Shown: piece by piece, positions 50,091 through 59,466 of the stretch
Layout of the letters: the number at the start of each line of letters is the position of its first letter
Position numbering within the stretch: the first letter of the stretch is position 1
The notes under the pieces: model-generated
Told to the model about the DNA's origin: nothing
The model's database searches: none
The model's input: only the letters and a program-made list of their open reading frames with translations
Made by a program: the position numbers and the translations under genes
Source: Mycosarcoma maydis
Taxonomy: Eukaryota; Basidiomycota; Ustilaginomycetes; Ustilaginales
Direction of reading: 5' to 3'
Assembly (NCBI RefSeq): GCF_000328475.2
Contig: NC_026478.1
Span: forward strand, 248,001 to 312,000
Length of the DNA: 64,000 nt

Positions 50091-51896
50091 TCAGAACAGG
50101 AAATGCGTCTGGCAAAGGATCCACCATGGCAAAGCTACAAGAGCGACTGCTACGACATCTCGCTTCCACCTGCTTGAGTTTATCATGCCCGACGACGTCG
50201 GATGATGCTGCTCGGACGATGGTGGCAAATGATCGTCATTCCGCTTGCGCTGATGACTGAGCGGTAGATATCCATCCGCATCTGACCGCGACATGAAGGA
50301 GCGCGGCCAAAACCATAGACCTAAGAGCGTGATGATGAAGAATGGCAAATAGAGTCTGGTCCATATGCCAATCTGATCCGGTAGCAAGCATGGTGTGTAC
50401 GCCATGGTCACATATGGAGGTGTGTCGGGTTGTGATGATGAGGTGAAAGGCGGAGGAAAAAGGCTCAGACGAGCAAAGCCTGGCTTTCGCACTCCTTCGG
50501 TCATAGAAATCGACTTGACCGTCAATTCGGGAACCTCGTTCGCTTTGAAGCCCTCTACAACGTTTAGTTTTGACGAGTTGCTGGAAAGCCGTGAATGCCG
50601 ATATTCGCAATGATCGTGGTCGTCGCCGCTGAAAACAGCCATTGGATCGATCGTGCGCAGCACCCAGTCTGTGACCGAAGATGACACCATATTTTGGTAT
50701 GTAGAGCCTCGGTCAGTTCCCTGATGAAGAGGTCGGCTTGACTCGCGCTGCACACGATGCCTTGCCGATCTCTGGGCATCATTGCATGTTGTCATTGCAG
50801 GCCTGTGCAAAGGAACGTGACTGAGAAGCACACGAGGAATTTGGATTCCACCGAGCTTGACTGACTCTACAAAGTCATACGTGTCCTTGTACTCGCGGTG
50901 TGCATTATCGCCGAGCTGGCCATCGAGCTTGCCCAGATGATCCGAGCTGAGATGCGTGTCGAAGGGTCCGCCGCCTTCTCGCTCCATGCCCACTAGGTCT
51001 TGTGCGTTGATGAGCACCAATTCGTGCGTTGCACCAAGCGCTGTATCCGAGGAAACGAGAACGCGACCATTGAGACTGGATTTCTGAAATGGGTTCCGAT
51101 CTTTGACAACAAACCCACCGCCGTCGATTTTCATGCCGAATTCCCTATTGAATCGCTCGATCGCATCGTCGGCTGCCAACACGTCAACCCGATGCCCAGA
51201 TGATGAGCCGGGCAGGCCAATATCATGGTTGCCGGAGAGATGAATGGTAGGAATGAAATTAGTAGCCGAGGTGCGTGGTTCGATCAATTGCCTAGTGGTG
51301 CTGAGCGTCGACTTGAGAGCCTCCCAATCTGCTTCCCTGGGCCTCCAAAAGATATTGCGGAATCGATGCACTAGTGCTGCCCATTCTGCGTCGGATCGCC
51401 CTCTTCTGCCTCCGTCGGTAAGGTCGCCCATCCACACCACGCCGTCGGGGGGCTGCACCATTCCCGCTGCTTTCGATGTTTGCCTTCTTTGCGCTTCCAG
51501 GTTTGGCGGAAGAATGTACCCTCGATGAAACCACTTATTGGGATTGATGACCAGACTCGTCCAGACGTTTTTGAGGTAGTTGTCCGAGAAATGGCGCACG
51601 ATCGGATAAAGCAAGCTGATCCAAGGCAGGTCGGGGTATGTGTTGCGATCAATGATCTGCGGATCTGTCACAAGCAACACGTGGACGGCCGGCTGGGGTG
51701 ATGTTGCAGATGAATGCGGTGGCATGGGCCACGCGCAGCCGTTGGCTGCATCATGAAAGACTGCACGTTCGCCGTAGAACAATAGTGCAAGCCAAAGCAG
51801 ACGGAATGTGACGATGTGGGTCGACCCAGCGATGAAGTAGATTAGATGCCGCGCTATCTGCACCGTCTTGCGCTGGAACGAGGTTCGATCCGACAT
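50091..51896 (-). CDS. Cdc1/Ted1 (PGAP5)-like ER metallophosphoesterase
   Basis: Membrane metallophosphoesterase of the Cdc1/Ted1/PGAP5 family, which removes ethanolamine phosphate from GPI glycans during ER exit. The open frame extends to a TTG (51932); the first ATG is 51896, giving 601 residues. An N-terminal hydrophobic segment (about 24-43) precedes the domain. Metal-binding motifs are TDPQ (77-80), GDLTDGG (157-163), GNHD (222-225), a later LLSHVPLHRP and FSGDDHDHCEY. A C-terminal hydrophobic helix (LYLPFFIITLLGLWFW) and a further one at the end match the Cdc1 two-ended membrane topology. Which paralogue (Cdc1 or Ted1) it represents cannot be decided without alignment. Confidence 0.9.
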   Translation of the reverse strand: MSDRTSFQRKTVQIARHLIYFIAGSTHIVTFRLLWLALLFYGERAVFHDAANGCAWPMPPHSSATSPQPAVHVLLVTDPQIIDRNTYPDLPWISLLYPIVRHFSDNYLKNVWTSLVINPNKWFHRGYILPPNLEAQRRQTSKAAGMVQPPDGVVWMGDLTDGGRRGRSDAEWAALVHRFRNIFWRPREADWEALKSTLSTTRQLIEPRTSATNFIPTIHLSGNHDIGLPGSSSGHRVDVLAADDAIERFNREFGMKIDGGGFVVKDRNPFQKSSLNGRVLVSSDTALGATHELVLINAQDLVGMEREGGGPFDTHLSSDHLGKLDGQLGDNAHREYKDTYDFVESVKLGGIQIPRVLLSHVPLHRPAMTTCNDAQRSARHRVQRESSRPLHQGTDRGSTYQNMVSSSVTDWVLRTIDPMAVFSGDDHDHCEYRHSRLSSNSSKLNVVEGFKANEVPELTVKSISMTEGVRKPGFARLSLFPPPFTSSSQPDTPPYVTMAYTPCLLPDQIGIWTRLYLPFFIITLLGLWFWPRSFMSRSDADGYLPLSHQRKRNDDHLPPSSEQHHPTSSGMINSSRWKRDVVAVALVALPWWILCQTHFLF

Positions 51897-52670
51897 TGTG
51901 TCCGATCCAACTCGAAGCAGGGGTCGTTTCAATTCATTTGAGGAGCCGACTTGATTGCGTAGGCTTCAGCGACAATGAGTCCTGTGCTGAAGGCCGTGGC
52001 GCCGAAATTGATGGTCGTGAGACTCTTACAAGCCGAAAAGACAAGAGCTGTGAGCGCTGCAATTCGTGCCTGGCGTCTAGAAAACATGACATGCCAAGCA
52101 CAAAGCCCTGAGCGAGCCACGAGCTGCTTTCAGAACGATCTGCAAGCCTCTGACATCCTCCACCCACGACTCAATCAAGAATCACGAATCGTGAATCATC
52201 AATCTCGCTCTGTGCGCACGCCATGCGTGGTGCATCACGCGTAGAGATACAGCTTGTTTCCCTCGCCGGCGTAACATGTATCAACAGAGAATCACGAATT
52301 TCGTTCGTCTTCCCCGCGTAGTCACGAGTGGAAAGTGAAGTTTTTGTGTAGCCGAGCCAAGAATCGGAATTCGTGATGAAGTTAGGGAGAGGGTAGCTGT
52401 GTGACGAAAGTTACGGAAAAGCCTCAGCCGATGGGCCGTTCCTTTTTTTTCGTGATGTATATCTTGGCTTCGTGCTTGCTCTTTCCAGATTTCAGTTTGA
52501 CCTGCTCTACGTTGGCCTTCCCGCCATCACAACCATCTCTTAGCCTGGCAAGCTTACATCAGTATTCTCGAATTGCGGAGACTTCACGATAGCCCACATC
52601 AGGGGACAAGCTCTTCAAAGCCTCAATCCAGTCGGGACAAAGCTCGGACTCCGTCCACGGACCTAGCACG
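51897..52670. other. Divergent intergenic region
   Basis: This 0.77 kb region lies between the metallophosphoesterase (-) and the PP2C gene (+). Heptamer units lie at 52179-52203, near 52290-52300 and near 52367-52376. No gene is recognised. Confidence 0.4.
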
Positions 52671-53957
52671 ATGCTGTCAACAGGAGTTTGTCGATCATTG
52701 CGCTGCGCTGGCCGTATCGCACTTGGTCGCCTTGGAGAAGCATCGTCGATAGCACCTAGATTCTTGCCGCAACAGTGTCGGCTCAGCACAGCCATATCAA
52801 CTTTAGTAAAGCGCGGCAGTCACTCAGGTCGAATCGTACCATTGTTAGCAGCCGCACCATCCAGTGGGGATTCAAGAAGGCATTTCACCTCTGGGCGCCC
52901 GCGAGCCTCACAGAAGCCTTTTCAGTTCCTCACTGCATACGCATTCCAGGGTAAACCGCGCAGCTCGGAAGATGTGCCACAGGAGGGAGACGCGTCGTCT
53001 TCTGCCTCGACCAGCGAGCACGACGGTGCACCGCCGACACCGAAGAAAGCGCAGATCGGCGTTCCCTCAGACAGTGAGATTGGTCGTTGGAGGGACGAAC
53101 TGCTTCGAGGCGGTGAGGCAGGAGAAGATTCGCTCATGTGCACTTCGATGGGCGCAGCTGACGACGTGGCTATTGGTGTGGCCGATGGTGTCGGCGGCTG
53201 GACCGAAAATGGGATTGACCCCTCGCTCTTCTCACAAGCACTCATGTTCTACGCATCCAGATCAGCGGCACACACGTCAGCGGATCCGCAAACCGGCTGT
53301 GCGCCAGATCGAATTCTCTCCGAGGCATTTGAGCACGTTCTCAAAGAGCCTCTTGTCGTTGCAGGCAGCGCGACAGCATGCATCCTTACCATGGACGCCT
53401 CCAATGGCACGCTTCGCTCGGCTAACCTCGGAGATTCTGGATTCGTCATCCTCCGCCAAGGCACCGGTAAGCAGGGAGTCTTCCACGTCAGTTCGCCCCA
53501 ACAGCTCGGCTTCAACACACCTCTTCAACTCGCCAAATTGCCCAAAGAATGGATTCAGGAGGGCTCCATTTCTAATACACCTAAAGATGCCGCTTCCTGG
53601 GAATGCACTTTGCAACACGGCGATCTCATCATTGTTGGCACCGACGGCCTCTTTGACAACGTCGACGCCAAGATTGAGATTCCGCAGTTCGCCAAATTTA
53701 TCAAGGAGAAACATCACGCTTCGTACGCTGCTCGTCACGCTGCCGCAGCTTCGGAGGCGAAAGAGGACACTTTGGAGGAGGACAGGGAGTTCGTCCAGGT
53801 GCTGGCGACAAATTTGGTCGAGTACGCCAAGATTTGTCAGAGCTCGACGACCAAGCAGAGCCCATTTGAGAGGGAAGCAGCGAGGTATGGAATCCACTTT
53901 CCCGGTGGCAAGATCGATGATGTAGCGCTGGTTTGCTGTCTCGTTGTTGAGCGTTAA
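52671..53957 (+). CDS. PTC7: Mitochondrial PP2C-type phosphatase Ptc7
   Basis: Mg/Mn-dependent serine/threonine phosphatase linked to coenzyme Q biosynthesis in yeast mitochondria. The 428-residue product starts with an Arg/Ser/Leu-rich, acid-poor presequence (MLSTGVCRSLRCAGRIALGR). The catalytic domain shows GEDSLMC (151-157), GVADGVGGW (169-177) with D172, ANLGDSGFVILR, HGDLIIVGTDGLFDNV and a final GKIDDVALVCCLV, all metal-site motifs of the Ptc7/SpoIIE-like PP2C branch. The reading frame is a single exon. In S. cerevisiae, PTC7 keeps or removes an intron to make nuclear and mitochondrial forms; no such intron is visible here. Confidence 0.92.
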   Translation: MLSTGVCRSLRCAGRIALGRLGEASSIAPRFLPQQCRLSTAISTLVKRGSHSGRIVPLLAAAPSSGDSRRHFTSGRPRASQKPFQFLTAYAFQGKPRSSEDVPQEGDASSSASTSEHDGAPPTPKKAQIGVPSDSEIGRWRDELLRGGEAGEDSLMCTSMGAADDVAIGVADGVGGWTENGIDPSLFSQALMFYASRSAAHTSADPQTGCAPDRILSEAFEHVLKEPLVVAGSATACILTMDASNGTLRSANLGDSGFVILRQGTGKQGVFHVSSPQQLGFNTPLQLAKLPKEWIQEGSISNTPKDAASWECTLQHGDLIIVGTDGLFDNVDAKIEIPQFAKFIKEKHHASYAARHAAAASEAKEDTLEEDREFVQVLATNLVEYAKICQSSTTKQSPFEREAARYGIHFPGGKIDDVALVCCLVVER

Positions 53958-54438
53958 TGTGGCAAACACTTGTCAGGACCGCAGCTTGCTTTCGGCATTC
54001 ATATATTTTGTACTTTTAGACATCCGCTCGCTTGAATCACCACACTCCTTCCGATCGCATCTAGAATCTTCAATATTAGCCGTGGTTGGCGTTGGCCAAC
54101 TAACTCGGTGGAATTTGCGTGAGGACATTGTGGCGGAAGGATATTTGGAGCATGTATGCGCTGTGCAGCGAGGGAAAATCCTTGGCGTGCAGCAGCACTC
54201 GTGACTTCCTCGCAACTGAGAAAAAACCAGTATAACCCTCCACTTAGACGCCCTTGCGTGCACAGCTTGATCTTGGTGACCATCTCCCAATTCGACCTTC
54301 CTCACGCGTCAACCACTGTCCTCTCTCGAAGACCATCTCAGCTTTGCAATCACGAATTCGGCTCCTTCTCTCCTTGCTGAATCGTACTCGTCGACTCACA
54401 CCGACTCTCGATATTATTCGCACTTCAGCGTCGACACA
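53958..54438. other. Intergenic region
   Basis: This 0.48 kb region lies between two same-strand genes. A heptamer-type unit (AATCACGAATT) lies near 54349-54359 in the probable leader of the DUF1770 gene. No other feature is recognised. Confidence 0.4.
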
Positions 54439-55080
54439 ATGCCATCGCACCGCACAAGCACGAGTTCGCACCACCCACACCGCTACACCCACCGAGACAG
54501 CGATGGCGAAGAATCGTCCGAAATCTCGTCTTTCGTCTCTTCTGGTAGCGGTGCCTCCTCCACCGTCTCATCTGAGCAAGCGGCTCTATCCAAACTACCC
54601 ACACTACCAGATCTGCGATTCGAGCAGTCTTACTTGGCTACTATTCGGGGATTTTTGCACGAAGACCAACCCCACGCTGAATCTCTAGATGCAAGTGAGG
54701 AGGAGGAGAAGGGCGAGGATCACCATCACAAAGTTGAATTGACCCGTAGCAGTATTAAAGATGGACACGAGCTGTGGCTCGGAAACCTTCGTGTCGAATG
54801 GTAAGCTCCTTACCCGCGCTTTGGCTCAAACTCGATAAATGTAATGACTCACCCTCTGTTTGGCTAATCGCTGTTACACAGGTTTCCGATTATGTACGTG
54901 ACAGTTCGAGATCAGTTGCTTTCGCCTTTGATACAAGGTGCAGTTTGGGGCTTAGGTGGACTGCTCTTGGCTCAGTTCAGACAGTATCTGTCGGCATCAA
55001 GAGCACGTCGCGCAGCCCGCCGTGGTGCGAGAGGTCCACCTCCTAGCATTCTCCGTCTGCTCGGTCTCAGTCAACGATGA
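54439..55080 (+). CDS. DUF1770-family protein with C-terminal membrane segment (2 exons)
   Basis: Protein of 186 residues from exons 54439-54800 and 54882-55080. The 81-nt intron (GTAAGC donor, CACAG acceptor) splits a Trp codon. The first 50 residues are Ser/His-rich. LPDLRFEQSYLATIRGFL (about 56-73) is the recognisable block of the fungal DUF1770 family. An acidic EEEEKGEDHHH stretch follows, and after the splice a hydrophobic helix (IQGAVWGLGGLLLAQF, about 138-153) leads into an Arg-rich tail. This looks like a tail-anchored protein with a basic lumenal or membrane-adjacent end. Function unknown. The family call rests on my recognition of the short block and is moderately sure. Confidence 0.75.
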
Positions 55081-55190
55081 CTCGCTTCTCACCCTCTCAT
55101 AAGTTCAGTGTGCCATCGGAAGTTTCGTTTAACGATACCCATTCTTACTCGCAATGCTCACGGTTCTAGATCAAAGTGAAGGATGCTTGT

Positions 55191-57140
55191 CTACAAGTGG
55201 CTTTTCACGTCACCGCTTCCCTGAGTCCAGGAGTAGACCAACGCATGGCCCAGCTGCACCGCATCCTCACCCTTCACAGCCTGTGTCGTACTCGCCTCTA
55301 ACTGGCTCGACAATCTAGCGAGGTCGGCGAAACCCGCGGCTCCACCGTCATTACCCGCCCCACCAATCCACAGCCTGATCAGATATACATCCTGCTGCAT
55401 CTCGAGCTCATTCACCTCGACCCCGGCCAACTTTTGCAGTTCCTGGCTTGCCGCCAGCGTGTCCAGTTTCCACGCTGCGTGTTGGAGCAACAGCGCTGAT
55501 CCTTGTATTGCCATAATGAGGTCTAAGAGGTACCTGCTGAATCGGAGATCAGTGGATTTCATGTGGCGTTCCAGATCGAGGTTAGTCAAGATGGATGCGG
55601 TTCGACGTACCACATTGCCGAGGAAGCTGATTTCAGCTGACAGATCTTGCGAGAGTTTCGATGGAAGAGAAGCGAGGATGTTGCCGATGTCTTGGAAGAA
55701 TTCGACGAGAGCTTGACCCTTGGATTGGACGAGAACGCGCAGTACGTCGAGCGAGAGTATGGCAGGCGTACCTTCCCAGATACGTTCGACGGTGCAATCG
55801 CGCAGCATCTCGGCCATGCCCACTTCCTCCATGTATCCTTGTCCGCCGAAGGACTCGATGAGCGTCAGGTAGGATTCAGACGCACGTGTGGCGATGAACG
55901 CCTTGAGCGCAGGTGTCAGCAATCGCAATCGAGTCTGATCGCGCTTGCTCGCCTGTCCAGACTCGCTAGCACCCATCAGAAGCACATTGGAGAAGAAGAT
56001 CTGCAAAAATACGCGGTACGTCACGGTGACCTTCAACAATTGGTCCGTGTGCAGCGGAAGTTTTTCGAGCTTACCCCCTCCCAGCGCGGGTCGGATCTGT
56101 GCATACGCCGTCGCTGAGCGCAAACCCCACGAAAGTGCGCCCACCGCTCCACCGGCAGAGTACAGCCGAGTAATGTTGAGCACTGAAGAAATGGTGGCTA
56201 CTCCACGACCGATCTCGCCGACCAGCTCGCCGATGCAACCGTCCAACTCGAGCTCAGCGGTGGGTAAATATTTTGTTCCCAGCTTTCGTTTCAGCCTGTG
56301 CACGCGGATACCGTTGAGTTTGCCCGTCTTGTCGTCGCGAATTTTGATGAGGAACAGTGAGAGGCCTCTAGAACCTAGCTGCAAATCGTCGTTGGTACGC
56401 GCAAGTGCCAGTGCGATATCGCCATCCGTAGCGGAAGAGAACCACTTGAAACCACTGATGACGAACTGGTCGCCAGCTTCGGGTTTCTTGTGCGCATTGA
56501 CGGGCCTGGCCACCGTTTCTGTACGAGAGACGTCTGATCCACCTGGACGCTCAGTCATCCATTGGCCCGCTGTCCAAGCCGTGATCGGATCTGTACTGCA
56601 CAGTCTGGGAATATTCTCCCGCTTTTGCTTCTCAGTGCCGAACAGCTCGAGCACTCGCACCGCGCCGTCAGTCATGCTGACCGGACAGAGCACGACTTTC
56701 GACACGGGAGCAAACATGACGGATCTCGTAAAGGCAAAGAGTCGAGCATGCTGTCCCAGCCTTGCCCTTCCACCACCGCTTGTAGCCTCAGGTCGAGAGT
56801 ATGATTCGGCGACAATAGCGTCTTGAGCAGCTACACCTTTGAGTCGCTTCCAGCCTTCACCTGTGACGAGCTTGTCCACTCGTTGACCCCAAGCATCGTA
56901 CTGGACCAACGTAGGCTCGTGCTGTTGCGTGTCGAGTGTGGCAGCGATGTCAGCATACTCGCCTTGGACTTTATTGGCGTAGTCAGTGAGTTTGTCGAAA
57001 AGACGTTGAATCTCGGCGGTGCGGAGAGCATGTCTACCGCTGGAGAAGAGGCGGAGGATCGTGAGTCGCAAGGCTGGGTCCGAGGACCACGGCGAAGCTA
57101 CGCGAAAGCGTTCGAATTGAAAGCCTTCTTCTGCCCTCAT
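55191..57140 (-). CDS. AidB-like acyl-CoA dehydrogenase with peroxisomal targeting signal
   Basis: FAD-dependent protein of the acyl-CoA dehydrogenase superfamily, 649 residues in one coding exon. The N-terminal half has the AidB-type GEGWKRLKGVAAQDAI and the FAD/substrate-loop motif WMTERPGGSDVSRTET (194-209). GFKWFSSATDGDIALALAR and LKRKLGTKYLPTAELELDG follow, as in AidB/ACAD proteins. ESFGGQGYMEEVGMAEMLRDCTVERIWEGTPAIL is the C-terminal ACAD signature. Yeast-like mitochondrial presequence features are absent. The last three residues are SHL, which fits the PTS1 pattern [SAC][KRH][LM], so peroxisomal import is predicted. Substrate is unknown; bacterial AidB has a DNA-protective role as well as a weak dehydrogenase activity. 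A probable 5' UTR intron lies just upstream. Confidence 0.9.
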   Translation of the reverse strand: MRAEEGFQFERFRVASPWSSDPALRLTILRLFSSGRHALRTAEIQRLFDKLTDYANKVQGEYADIAATLDTQQHEPTLVQYDAWGQRVDKLVTGEGWKRLKGVAAQDAIVAESYSRPEATSGGGRARLGQHARLFAFTRSVMFAPVSKVVLCPVSMTDGAVRVLELFGTEKQKRENIPRLCSTDPITAWTAGQWMTERPGGSDVSRTETVARPVNAHKKPEAGDQFVISGFKWFSSATDGDIALALARTNDDLQLGSRGLSLFLIKIRDDKTGKLNGIRVHRLKRKLGTKYLPTAELELDGCIGELVGEIGRGVATISSVLNITRLYSAGGAVGALSWGLRSATAYAQIRPALGGGKLEKLPLHTDQLLKVTVTYRVFLQIFFSNVLLMGASESGQASKRDQTRLRLLTPALKAFIATRASESYLTLIESFGGQGYMEEVGMAEMLRDCTVERIWEGTPAILSLDVLRVLVQSKGQALVEFFQDIGNILASLPSKLSQDLSAEISFLGNVVRRTASILTNLDLERHMKSTDLRFSRYLLDLIMAIQGSALLLQHAAWKLDTLAASQELQKLAGVEVNELEMQQDVYLIRLWIGGAGNDGGAAGFADLARLSSQLEASTTQAVKGEDAVQLGHALVYSWTQGSGDVKSHL

Positions 57141-57714
57141 GTTGAAATGGCCGCTGTGTTGCGATGAAAGTTAGTGTTAATCCCGGAAGTTGCGAAGACG
57201 ATGATCACGTTGGAGTAAAGACAAAGCACACTCACAGTAAGCAGTGTGACTGTATCTCGCAACAGCATGCAGATCTTGCTGTGTGCAAGAGTCACGAGTG
57301 TGGGGTAAACTTGAGATTTAAACAGTCACGGGTATATTCAACGCGATGCAGGCACGAAAGCAGTCGAATTCTCTCACGACTCGTTACTGTGGTTTCTTGC
57401 TGTCCAAGTTACCAGCGGCAACCGGCTGCAAACAGCACGATTCGCCGATTTCAACTGCATTAGCTGGTCCCTGGAGCCGCCCCTGCAGACCCTTTCTAGC
57501 CATTTAATGAGCAGTGACGGGCAAGTCGTTCTGGCAAGCTGTACTCACGACCGCGTTGAAACTCTCTCCGATACACTCACGATTGGAATCATACATATGC
57601 ACTGCGAGATGAAACACACATCAGATCAGGCTCCCAAACGGCTTTGCTATTGCGTTACTTTGGTGAGTGGGGAAGGATCTAAGAGTTGATCAGATCGCTC
57701 ATGCTCTGCTCTTT
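57141..57714. other. Intergenic region between two minus-strand genes
   Basis: This 0.57 kb region holds the leader (with the probable intron above) of the AidB-like gene and the 3' flank of the lactate dehydrogenase gene. No other gene is recognised. Confidence 0.4.
57154..57235 (-). other. Probable 5' UTR intron of the AidB-like gene
   Basis: On the minus strand a GTGAGT donor (57235-57230), a CACTAAC branch-like site and a CACAG acceptor (57154) bound 82 nt, ending 13 bp before the start codon. Joining an upstream ATG frame across it does not keep phase with the dehydrogenase, so I read it as untranslated. Confidence 0.45.
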
Positions 57715-59466
57715 TCAAGCAGTGGCATCCTGCTCTGCTCGGGTTTGCGGAATAGGAAAGAACTGTCGAGGTAAGATGTCAATCATCTCTGGTGTGAGCT
57801 GGTCGAGCGAAGAGACACCGAGCAGTTGCATGCCACGGTGAATCTCGTCCTGCAGGATTTGAATTGCTCTGGTGACACCAGCCTGGCCGTATCCAGACTG
57901 AGCGAAGAGAAACGATCTTCCGAGTCCGACTGCTTTGGCACCCAGCGCTACAGCCTTGAGCACATCGGTACCTCGCCTGACCCCGCCGTCCATAAATACC
58001 TCGATCTTGTCAAACAGATCCGGTCTCCTCTGACGCAACTCCACGAGCACATCCAAAGCGGCCGGCGCGTACTCCAGACTCCTACCTCCGTGATTGGAGA
58101 GCACTACACCCTCAACACCGTGCTTGACTGCGAGTTCAACGTCTTCCACTGTTTGAATTCCCTTGAGGTAGAGGGGCAGCTTGCAGGTTTTGCGGAACCA
58201 CTTGATGTCGTCCCAGGTGAGGTTGGGTTCGATGTATCCAGAGATGGCCTCGGCTACTCCGCCACCTTTCTTCTTGACATCTTTACCGTGATTAACGCCC
58301 ATCTCGACCTCTTCGCCCTTGACACGCCTATCACGTTCTCGCTTGCCCATCACAGGCGCATCCACAGTGAGCATCACGGCAGAAACTCCTCGCGCCTCGA
58401 CCTTTTCCAGGATGCGCTCAGAAGCAGCGCGATCCTTGTTGACGTAAAGTTGATAGATGACGGGCTGTCCGTCTTTCCTCGCATCGAGCATCTCGTCTAG
58501 TCCCACAGAGGCGTTGGCCGAAATGCCTTGGATGATCTCGGCGTCGCCGGCACCGCGCGTGAGGTTGAGTTCGCCATCCGGGTGACCGAGCTTGGCCATC
58601 GCAGCCGGCGACACGTAGACGGGAATGGAGCAAGTGAAGCCTTTACCGTTCGAATCGAGGAGCTTGACAGAGCTGTCGACCTGACCGATGGCGCGCAGTA
58701 CACGAGGGCGAAAAACGATGCGGTTGAAAGAAGCGCGGTTCTGCGCCTTGGTGATCTCGTCATCCGCCGCCGAAGAGTAGTAAGCCCACGCCTGATCCGA
58801 CAGGATGGTCTCGGCGATACGCTCAAAGTCGTCAAGGCTGAGGACAGTGCCGAGTGAAGGCAGGTTCTCGCGTGCAAGCCTCCTCTTGCGCTCCTTGTCC
58901 GATTCCGGTTCTGCCTGCTTGATCTGTACTGTGCTAGGATCCACTTGACCTATGTGCTTGGAAGCATCCAGATTCTCTTCTATCGCCGTCGGTGGGTGGA
59001 CTGGCTCGAAGATTTCGGTAACGTCTTTGCCGGCGTTCTTGAGGATGATGTTGCGTCCACCTGGATGAATGTCGACAAACTCGGTCACATCATACACTTG
59101 TCCCTTGATGACCACCCAGAGACCCTTGCCGCCTTCTGAGGGAAGCTGGTTATAGCTAGCTACCTCGTCCATCGAGACGAGCTTGCCTTCAGGATCCGAA
59201 GTAGCTGCGGGGGATGCTATACTTGGCGCAGATCGTACCTGATCGTTGTACACGCTTCGCGTTGGTACAGCCGAGGCAAGCAGTGCCAAGCCGACCAAGC
59301 CTGCCACGATGGCTTTTACATTGCCGCTTCCATTGCTCGCCCGTGATGCTCTGCTTGAAGAGGAGGACAGAACTCGTTGCTGGACTTGTTCAGGCGCAGA
59401 CGAACGGAGCAAGGTCGAGCTGCTCGGTCTCGAGCGTATCGACGTTCTGATGGCGCTCCTGAACAT
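57715..59466 (-). CDS. CYB2: Cytochrome b2-type L-lactate dehydrogenase (flavocytochrome b2)
   Basis: Mitochondrial intermembrane-space enzyme that oxidises L-lactate to pyruvate and passes electrons to cytochrome c. The frame extends to a TTG at 59514; the first ATG is at 59466, giving 583 residues. A basic presequence (MFRSAIRTSIRSRPSSS) is followed by a hydrophobic sorting segment (about 52-66), the usual bipartite signal. The cytochrome b5 domain has heme ligands H134 in HPGG and H157 in EPVHPP. The FMN domain shows VYVSPAAMAKLGHPDGE, LYVNKDRAASERIL, GIQTVEDVELAV and the active-site VLSNHGGRSLEYAPAALDVL. GVRRGTDVLKAVALGAKAVGLGR binds the FMN phosphate. All parts of the family are in order. 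Confidence 0.95.
   Translation of the reverse strand: MFRSAIRTSIRSRPSSSTLLRSSAPEQVQQRVLSSSSSRASRASNGSGNVKAIVAGLVGLALLASAVPTRSVYNDQVRSAPSIASPAATSDPEGKLVSMDEVASYNQLPSEGGKGLWVVIKGQVYDVTEFVDIHPGGRNIILKNAGKDVTEIFEPVHPPTAIEENLDASKHIGQVDPSTVQIKQAEPESDKERKRRLARENLPSLGTVLSLDDFERIAETILSDQAWAYYSSAADDEITKAQNRASFNRIVFRPRVLRAIGQVDSSVKLLDSNGKGFTCSIPVYVSPAAMAKLGHPDGELNLTRGAGDAEIIQGISANASVGLDEMLDARKDGQPVIYQLYVNKDRAASERILEKVEARGVSAVMLTVDAPVMGKRERDRRVKGEEVEMGVNHGKDVKKKGGGVAEAISGYIEPNLTWDDIKWFRKTCKLPLYLKGIQTVEDVELAVKHGVEGVVLSNHGGRSLEYAPAALDVLVELRQRRPDLFDKIEVFMDGGVRRGTDVLKAVALGAKAVGLGRSFLFAQSGYGQAGVTRAIQILQDEIHRGMQLLGVSSLDQLTPEMIDILPRQFFPIPQTRAEQDATA

Noticed and set aside
51897..51932. Extended TTG start for the metallophosphoesterase
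   Set aside because: No ATG; the Met at 51896 is the first valid start.
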